From Pseudomonadota bacterium (GTDB lineage Bacteria > Pseudomonadota > Alphaproteobacteria > Rhizobiales > Afifellaceae), in NCBI GenBank assembly GCA_023417735.1, contig JAEZEK010000280.1, forward strand, positions 1 through 11,835: 11,835 nucleotides of DNA, in the 5' to 3' direction. A model generated the notes under the pieces. The model was not told where the DNA came from, did not search any database, and saw nothing but the letters and a program-made list of their open reading frames with translations. Of the stretch, positions 7,657-11,835 are shown piece after piece (the stretch's first letter is position 1; each line of letters starts with the position of its first letter). The position numbers and the translations under genes are program-made.

Positions 7657-9246
7657 CTACTCCGCGGCGTCCGCGCGGACCGGCTCTTCGGCCTTGCCGC
7701 TCGTGTAGGTCGGCGCCGCAAGCCGCTCGCCAGGCGCGGGCTTGCCCGGAAGCGGCGGGAGAGCGAGCGCCTTCTGCAGATCGATTCCGGCCCCCTCCGC
7801 GACACGACGGCCGTAGTCCTCGTCGCAATGCCAGAAGTGCCAGACCATCCGGAGCGCGATGTGCTCCGGGCACTCCTTCATGTCGGAGACGAGGTTGCTG
7901 ATCAGATCCTCGCGCTCGCGATCATCGAACGTCCGGTAGCGCACGCCGGCCTGCTTGTAGTCGTCCTGCGTGCGCGAGGTCTGGTAGCGGCCGAGGTGGC
8001 CCTCTACCCACTGATGGTAGTCCTTGGCGGGCTTCGGCGCCTCGGCCAGTCCGCCCATCGAGCTCGGCTCGTAGTTGACGTGCTTGTTCTCGCCGCCGCC
8101 GTCCACGTAATAGGCCATCTGGCCGTCCCGCTGGTTGGTCTGGGTGCGGACGCCCTGCTGCGGCGCGTTGATCGGCAGCTGGAGGTAGTTCGGCCCGACG
8201 CGATAGCGCTGGGTGTCCGAGTAGGAGAGCGTCCGGCCCTGCAGCATCTTGTCGTCGGAGAAGTCGATGCCGTCGACCAGCACGCCCGTGCCGAATGCCG
8301 ACTGCTCCACTTCCGCGAAGAAGTTGTCGGGGTTGCGGTCCAGCACCATGCGCCCCACCGGCAGGAGCGGGAACTGGTCCTCGGGCCAGCGCTTGGTGTC
8401 GTCGAGCGGGTCGAAATCGAGCTCGGGATGCTCGTCGTCCGCCATGATCTGGACGCAGAACTCCCACTCCGGATAGTCGCCCCGCTCGATCGCGTCGTAG
8501 AGGTCGCGGGTCGCGTGGCCGACGTCCTTGGCCTGGATCGCCTCGGCTTCGGGCGAGGTGAGGTTCCGAACGCCCTGCTTCGGCTGCCAGTGGAACTTCA
8601 CGAGGTGCGCCACGCCCTCGTCGTTCACCAGCTTGTAGGTGTTGACGCCGGAGCCTTCCATTTCGCGGTAGTTGGCCGGAACGCCCCACGGGCTCTTCAG
8701 CCAGGTCACCATGTGGAGGCTTTCCGGATGGTGCATGACGAAGTCGTAGAAGCGCCACGTCTCCTGCCGGTTGCTGACGGGATCGGGCTTGAAGGCGTGG
8801 ATCATGTCCGGGAACTTGATCGCGTCGCGGATGAAGAAGACCTTGAGGTTGTTGCCGACGAGGTCCCAGTTGCCGTCGACCGTCTTCAGCTTCACGGCGA
8901 AGCCGCGCGGATCGCGCGCCGTCTCCGGCGATTCCTTTGCGCCGGCGACAGTGGAGAAGCGGACGAAGACGGGGGTCTTCACGCCGGTCTGCGTCAGCAC
9001 CTTGGCGCGGGTGTACCGGCTCGCCGGCTCGTCGCCGATATTGCCGTAGGCCTTGAACCAGCCGTGAGCGCCGGTGCCGCGCGCATGCACGACGCGCTCG
9101 GGAATGCGCTCGCGGTCGAAATGGGTGATCTTCTCGATGAACTGGTAGTTCTCGAGCGTCGCCGGGCCGCGCTCGCCGACCGAACGCAAGCTCTGGTTGT
9201 CGGAAACCGGCCGACCCTGCCGGGTCGTGAGAATCCTGTCGTTCAT
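7657..9246 (-). CDS. kat: Monofunctional haem catalase
   Basis: A 529-residue haem catalase that converts hydrogen peroxide to water and oxygen. Its length fits the small-subunit group; there is no large C-terminal flavodoxin-like domain. The catalytic His54 is in [12 protein letters not shown] and the distal asparagine in [14 protein letters not shown] (Asn132/133). The proximal haem ligand Tyr342 is in [15 protein letters not shown]; most relatives have FSY here, so Leu for Phe next to the ligand is a mild deviation. Other hallmarks are [19 protein letters not shown] and the NADPH-type region before residue 300. No signal peptide is seen, so it is cytoplasmic. GAGG (9254-9257) lies 7 bases before the ATG. 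It follows the mttB-like gene on the same strand at 170 bp, but the OxyR site in that gap argues for its own inducible promoter. The specific katA versus katB/katE name cannot be settled from sequence alone. Confidence 0.96.
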   Translation of the reverse strand: MNDRILTTRQGRPVSDNQSLRSVGERGPATLENYQFIEKITHFDRERIPERVVHARGTGAHGWFKAYGNIGDEPASRYTRAKVLTQTGVKTPVFVRFSTVAGAKESPETARDPRGFAVKLKTVDGNWDLVGNNLKVFFIRDAIKFPDMIHAFKPDPVSNRQETWRFYDFVMHHPESLHMVTWLKSPWGVPANYREMEGSGVNTYKLVNDEGVAHLVKFHWQPKQGVRNLTSPEAEAIQAKDVGHATRDLYDAIERGDYPEWEFCVQIMADDEHPELDFDPLDDTKRWPEDQFPLLPVGRMVLDRNPDNFFAEVEQSAFGTGVLVDGIDFSDDKMLQGRTLSYSDTQRYRVGPNYLQLPINAPQQGVRTQTNQRDGQMAYYVDGGGENKHVNYEPSSMGGLAEAPKPAKDYHQWVEGHLGRYQTSRTQDDYKQAGVRYRTFDDREREDLISNLVSDMKECPEHIALRMVWHFWHCDEDYGRRVAEGAGIDLQKALALPPLPGKPAPGERLAAPTYTSGKAEEPVRADAAE

Positions 9247-9270
9247 TGGGGTGCCTCGCTGCTCACGACG

Positions 9271-9285
9271 TCCCAGAAACTGGGA
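9271..9285 (-). other. Stem-loop in the catalase 5' leader
   Basis: TCCCAG (9271-9276) and CTGGGA (9280-9285) form a perfect 6-bp stem with a 3-base loop. It lies between the predicted promoter and the ribosome-binding site, so it would sit in the untranslated leader of the catalase mRNA. A role in stability or translation is possible but unproven. Confidence 0.35.
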
Positions 9286-9301
9286 TCGAGTCTGCCCATC
9301 G

Positions 9302-9329
9302 ATCTAAGCCAGCATGGCCATGTCGGCAA
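9302..9329 (-). promoter_or_regulatory. Candidate catalase promoter
   Basis: On the minus strand TTGCCG (9329-9324, 4 of 6 to TTGACA) is followed after 16 bases by TTAGAT (9307-9302, a weak -10). The -35 box directly abuts the OxyR site, the usual geometry for OxyR activation, and a weak core promoter is expected for an activator-dependent gene. Confidence 0.4.
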
Positions 9330-9366
9330 ATACAGAAATACTGTTGCACCGATAGGCAACGCCTAT
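9330..9366 (-). promoter_or_regulatory. OxyR binding site of the catalase gene
   Basis: The known OxyR tetramer pattern is ATAG-N7-CTAT-N7-ATAG-N7-CTAT. Read on the minus strand the window has ATAG, CTAT, ACAG, GTAT with exactly 7 bases between each pair: 14 of 16 key positions match and all spacings are exact. The upstream half is embedded in a perfect 9-bp inverted repeat (9349-9357 with 9361-9369). The site ends 84 bp before the catalase start and abuts a candidate -35 box. This predicts peroxide-induced transcription by OxyR, whose gene is not in the window. Confidence 0.8.
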
Positions 9367-9378
9367 CGGGTTGGGCCC

Positions 9379-9398
9379 GGTCGTTCGGCCGAAAGACC
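9379..9398 (-). terminator. Near-palindrome after the mttB-like gene, possible terminator
   Basis: GGTC-g-TTCGG (9379-9388) is mirrored by CCGAA-a-GACC (9389-9398) with a single mismatched pair. It lies 19 bases past the stop codon of the minus-strand mttB-like gene. There is no T-run, so the assignment is weak. It would separate the methyltransferase transcript from the OxyR-controlled catalase promoter. Confidence 0.35.
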
Positions 9399-9416
9399 GA
9401 CCTGCCCAGCCGGAGA

Positions 9417-10955
9417 TCACGCGAAAGCATCCGGCATGGAGGCCTTTCGTCGGGCCATGAAGTCGAGGAGCGCCTCGTCCACGGCCGGATCGAGCGTCGG
9501 CCCCTCGTACTCGGCGAGCCACTTCTTCCAGATCCCGTTCGCACGCCGCTCGGCCGTGCTCTCCCCCTCCGCTAGCCATTGCTCGTAGGAATTGTTGTCG
9601 GCGACGGTGGAGCGCCAGAAGGCCGTCTCGAAGTTGGCCTGGGTGTGGGCGCAGCCGAGATAGTGGCTGCCCGGCCCCACTTCGCGGATCGCCGCGAGCG
9701 CCTGGCCGTTCTCCGACAGGTCCACGCCCTCGCAGAAGCGCTGCTGCATGGCGAGCTGGTCGCAGTCCAGCACGAACTTCTCGTAGCCCGATACAAGTCC
9801 GCCTTCGAGCCAGCCGGCGGCGTGGAGCACGAAGTTCGTGCCGGCCAGCACCGTCCCGTTCAGGGTGTTGGCGCTCTCGTATGCGGCCTGCGCGTCCGCC
9901 ACCTTGGACGCGCAGAGCGCCCCGCCCGTGCGGAAGGGCAATCCGAGCCGGCGGGCAAGCTGCGCCGCCCCATAGGAGACGAGCGTCGGCTCCGGGGTGC
10001 CGAAGGTCGGCGCGCCCGATTGCATGGAGATGGACGACGCGAAGCAGCCGAACACGACCGGTGCGCCCGGCCGGCAGAGCTGGGTCAGCGCCGCGCCGGC
10101 GAGGACCTCCGCCAGAACCTGCGTGAGCGTGCCCGCGACCGTCACGGGCGACATCGCGCCGGCGAGGATGAAGGGGGTCACGATGGTGCCCTGCCCCGCC
10201 CTCGCGTAAGTCTTCAGCGCGCCGAGCATGGTGCCGTCGAAGACCATCGGCGAATTGGCGTTGATGAGCGAGATCATCACGCAGTTCTGCGCGACGAAGT
10301 CCTCGCCGAAGACCAACTCCGCCATTCTCACCGAATCGGCGGCCCGGTCCGGGTGCGTGACCGAACCCATGAACGGTTTGTCGGAATAGCGGACATGGCT
10401 GTAGACCATGTCGAGGTGGCGCTTGTTCACCGGGACGTCGACGGGCTCGCACACCGTCCCGCCTGAATGGTGGATGGCCGGCGCGAGGTAGGCGAGCTTC
10501 ACGAAGTTGCGGAAGTCCTCGATCGTGCCGTAGCGCCGCCCGCCGTCGAGGTCGCGCACGAAGGGCGGCCCGTAGACCGGCGCGAACACGGTGGCGTCGC
10601 CGCCGATCGTCACCGAGCGCTCCGGGTTGCGCGCATGCTGGGTGAAGACGGCCGGCGCGGTCCCGAGCAGGCTGCGGCACAGCCCGGGCGGGAAGTGCAC
10701 GCGCGTCCCCGTCACGTCGGCGCCGGCCTCGCGCCAGAGCTGCAGGCTTTCCGGATCCTCCCGGAATTCGATCCCGATCTCCTCGAGGACGGTATCGGCG
10801 TTCCGCTCGATCAGCGAAAGCCCCTCATCGTCGAGCACCTCGAAGTTCGAAAGGCGCCTGCGGATGAAGGGCATCTGGACCCCGTCGCCGGCCTGCCGGC
10901 GCACACGCCGAGCCCCCGCGCCGCCACGTCTGCGACCCTCGCCAGCGTCCGACAT
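9417..10955 (-). CDS. mttB-like: MttB-superfamily (trimethylamine/betaine) methyltransferase, non-pyrrolysine
   Basis: This 512-residue protein belongs to the trimethylamine:corrinoid methyltransferase (MttB) family, TIM barrels that take a methyl group from a quaternary or tertiary amine and load it on a corrinoid protein. Family-like stretches include NADTVLEEIGIEFREDPE, FAPVYGPPFVRDLDGGRRY, HHSGGTVCEPVDVP, SAGW-type HAAGWLEGGLVSGYEKF and VGPGSHYLGCAHTQANF. No in-frame stop occurs, so there is no amber-encoded pyrrolysine. Family members without it, such as MtgB, act on glycine betaine, proline betaine or carnitine-type substrates. Glycine betaine is the best guess here because a homocysteine methyltransferase is nearby; the substrate is not proven. 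The start at 10955 (MSDAGEG) matches remembered rhizobial homologues; the frame runs open to 11177, and an ATG at 10874 is the inner alternative. The N-terminal tail is Arg-rich. It is divergent from the corrinoid gene. Confidence 0.87.
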   Translation of the reverse strand: MSDAGEGRRRGGAGARRVRRQAGDGVQMPFIRRRLSNFEVLDDEGLSLIERNADTVLEEIGIEFREDPESLQLWREAGADVTGTRVHFPPGLCRSLLGTAPAVFTQHARNPERSVTIGGDATVFAPVYGPPFVRDLDGGRRYGTIEDFRNFVKLAYLAPAIHHSGGTVCEPVDVPVNKRHLDMVYSHVRYSDKPFMGSVTHPDRAADSVRMAELVFGEDFVAQNCVMISLINANSPMVFDGTMLGALKTYARAGQGTIVTPFILAGAMSPVTVAGTLTQVLAEVLAGAALTQLCRPGAPVVFGCFASSISMQSGAPTFGTPEPTLVSYGAAQLARRLGLPFRTGGALCASKVADAQAAYESANTLNGTVLAGTNFVLHAAGWLEGGLVSGYEKFVLDCDQLAMQQRFCEGVDLSENGQALAAIREVGPGSHYLGCAHTQANFETAFWRSTVADNNSYEQWLAEGESTAERRANGIWKKWLAEYEGPTLDPAVDEALLDFMARRKASMPDAFA

Positions 10956-11175
10956 CACCTGGGAACCTCGTTCACGGCCCCGCGGCCGGGAGCCCTTGCT
11001 ACCAACCCGGCGCGGGCCCGCCGCTCCGGAAGCGGCGCGGCATGACGCATCTGGAGCGCCGTCGCGGCGCCGGCCGGCCGATGGTTGCGGCTCCTGCGGT
11101 TTCCAACGCAGCCAGACCCGTATATTGACAGCCGCACGCCGCTTTGCGGCGCTTTTCTTTGCCGGAGCGTCAAGC
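10956..11175. promoter_or_regulatory. Divergent control region between mttB-like and corrinoid-protein genes
   Basis: These 220 bases hold no convincing gene; the in-frame extension of the mttB-like ORF across it is Arg/Gly/Pro-rich and looks non-coding. Toward the corrinoid gene, TATATT at 11121-11126 is a fair -10 box (5 of 6) with a poor -35 (TTTCCA, 11100-11105, 15 bases away). A TTGACA at 11125-11130 has no -10 at the right distance. GGAG at 11164-11167 is the ribosome-binding site for the ATG at 11176. A 7-bp inverted repeat (11019-11025 with 11031-11037) lies in the presumed mttB-side leader. The two genes are probably co-regulated from here. Confidence 0.45.
11137..11160 (+). terminator. 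Terminator-like hairpin in the leader of the corrinoid gene
   Basis: CGCCGC (11137-11142) and GCGGCG (11146-11151) form a perfect 6-bp GC stem with loop ttt, followed at once by CTTTTCTTT (11152-11160). This is the most intrinsic-terminator-like element in the window. It lies 16 bases before the start codon and just downstream of the TATATT -10 candidate, so it could act as an attenuator of the corrinoid gene or as a bidirectional barrier. Confidence 0.5.

Positions 11176-11835
<660 letters not shown>

Noticed and set aside
7828-9588. A 586-codon open frame on the plus strand
   Set aside because: It is antisense to catalase, whose haem and catalytic residues are all present; the antisense product shows no recognisable motif.
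11125-11130. TTGACA as the -35 box of the corrinoid gene
   Set aside because: The bases 16-19 further on are GC-rich hairpin sequence with no -10 resemblance.

Overview
The window is GC-rich, densely coded bacterial DNA. Its gene content and protein sequences point to Alphaproteobacteria, most likely Hyphomicrobiales (Rhizobiales). The pointers are a HWE-type sensor kinase, stand-alone betaine/homocysteine methyltransferase parts that resemble those of rhizobia, and a LivF-type ABC ATPase. This placement rests on remembered family resemblance, not on a search.

Layout, left to right. (1) Bases 1-443: 3' end of a LivF-like branched-chain amino acid ABC ATPase, then a stem-loop. (2) 512-1726: glutaryl-CoA dehydrogenase (gcdH). 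(3) 1767-1916, minus: a 49-residue single-helix membrane protein. Its promoter is covered by a perfect 9-bp inverted repeat with a 7-bp spacer, a probable repressor operator. (4) 2178-3170: a stand-alone homocysteine S-methyltransferase like the N-terminal domain of MetH. (5) 3222-5336: CHASE-PAS-HWE membrane histidine kinase. It converges on and overlaps by 12 bp with (6) 5325-7514, minus: a hybrid histidine kinase with an extracytoplasmic sensor region and a C-terminal receiver. (7) 7657-9246, minus: a monofunctional haem catalase preceded by a textbook four-quarter OxyR site. (8) 9417-10955, minus: an MttB-superfamily, non-pyrrolysine methylamine/betaine:corrinoid methyltransferase. (9) 11176 to the window end, plus, divergent from (8): a small corrinoid (B12-binding) carrier protein.

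Genes 4, 8 and 9 fit together as a split, corrinoid-dependent methyl-transfer route. An MttB-type enzyme would move a methyl group from a quaternary amine (glycine betaine is the best guess) to the corrinoid carrier. The MetH-like homocysteine methyltransferase would then pass it on to make methionine. In effect this is a methionine synthase in pieces that uses a methylated amine instead of methyl-tetrahydrofolate. In this window the parts are separated by two sensor kinases and a catalase. No corrinoid reactivating protein is visible; it would have to lie beyond the right edge or elsewhere.

Regulatory signals supported directly by sequence are the OxyR site at 9330-9366, the dyad operator at 1932-1956, a terminator-like hairpin with a T-rich tail just before the corrinoid gene (11137-11160), and several stem-loops at gene ends. 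No tRNA, rRNA, CRISPR array, insertion sequence or known riboswitch was recognised. No non-coding gap is longer than about 300 bases; the longest are about 260 bases (1917-2177) and 220 bases (10956-11175).
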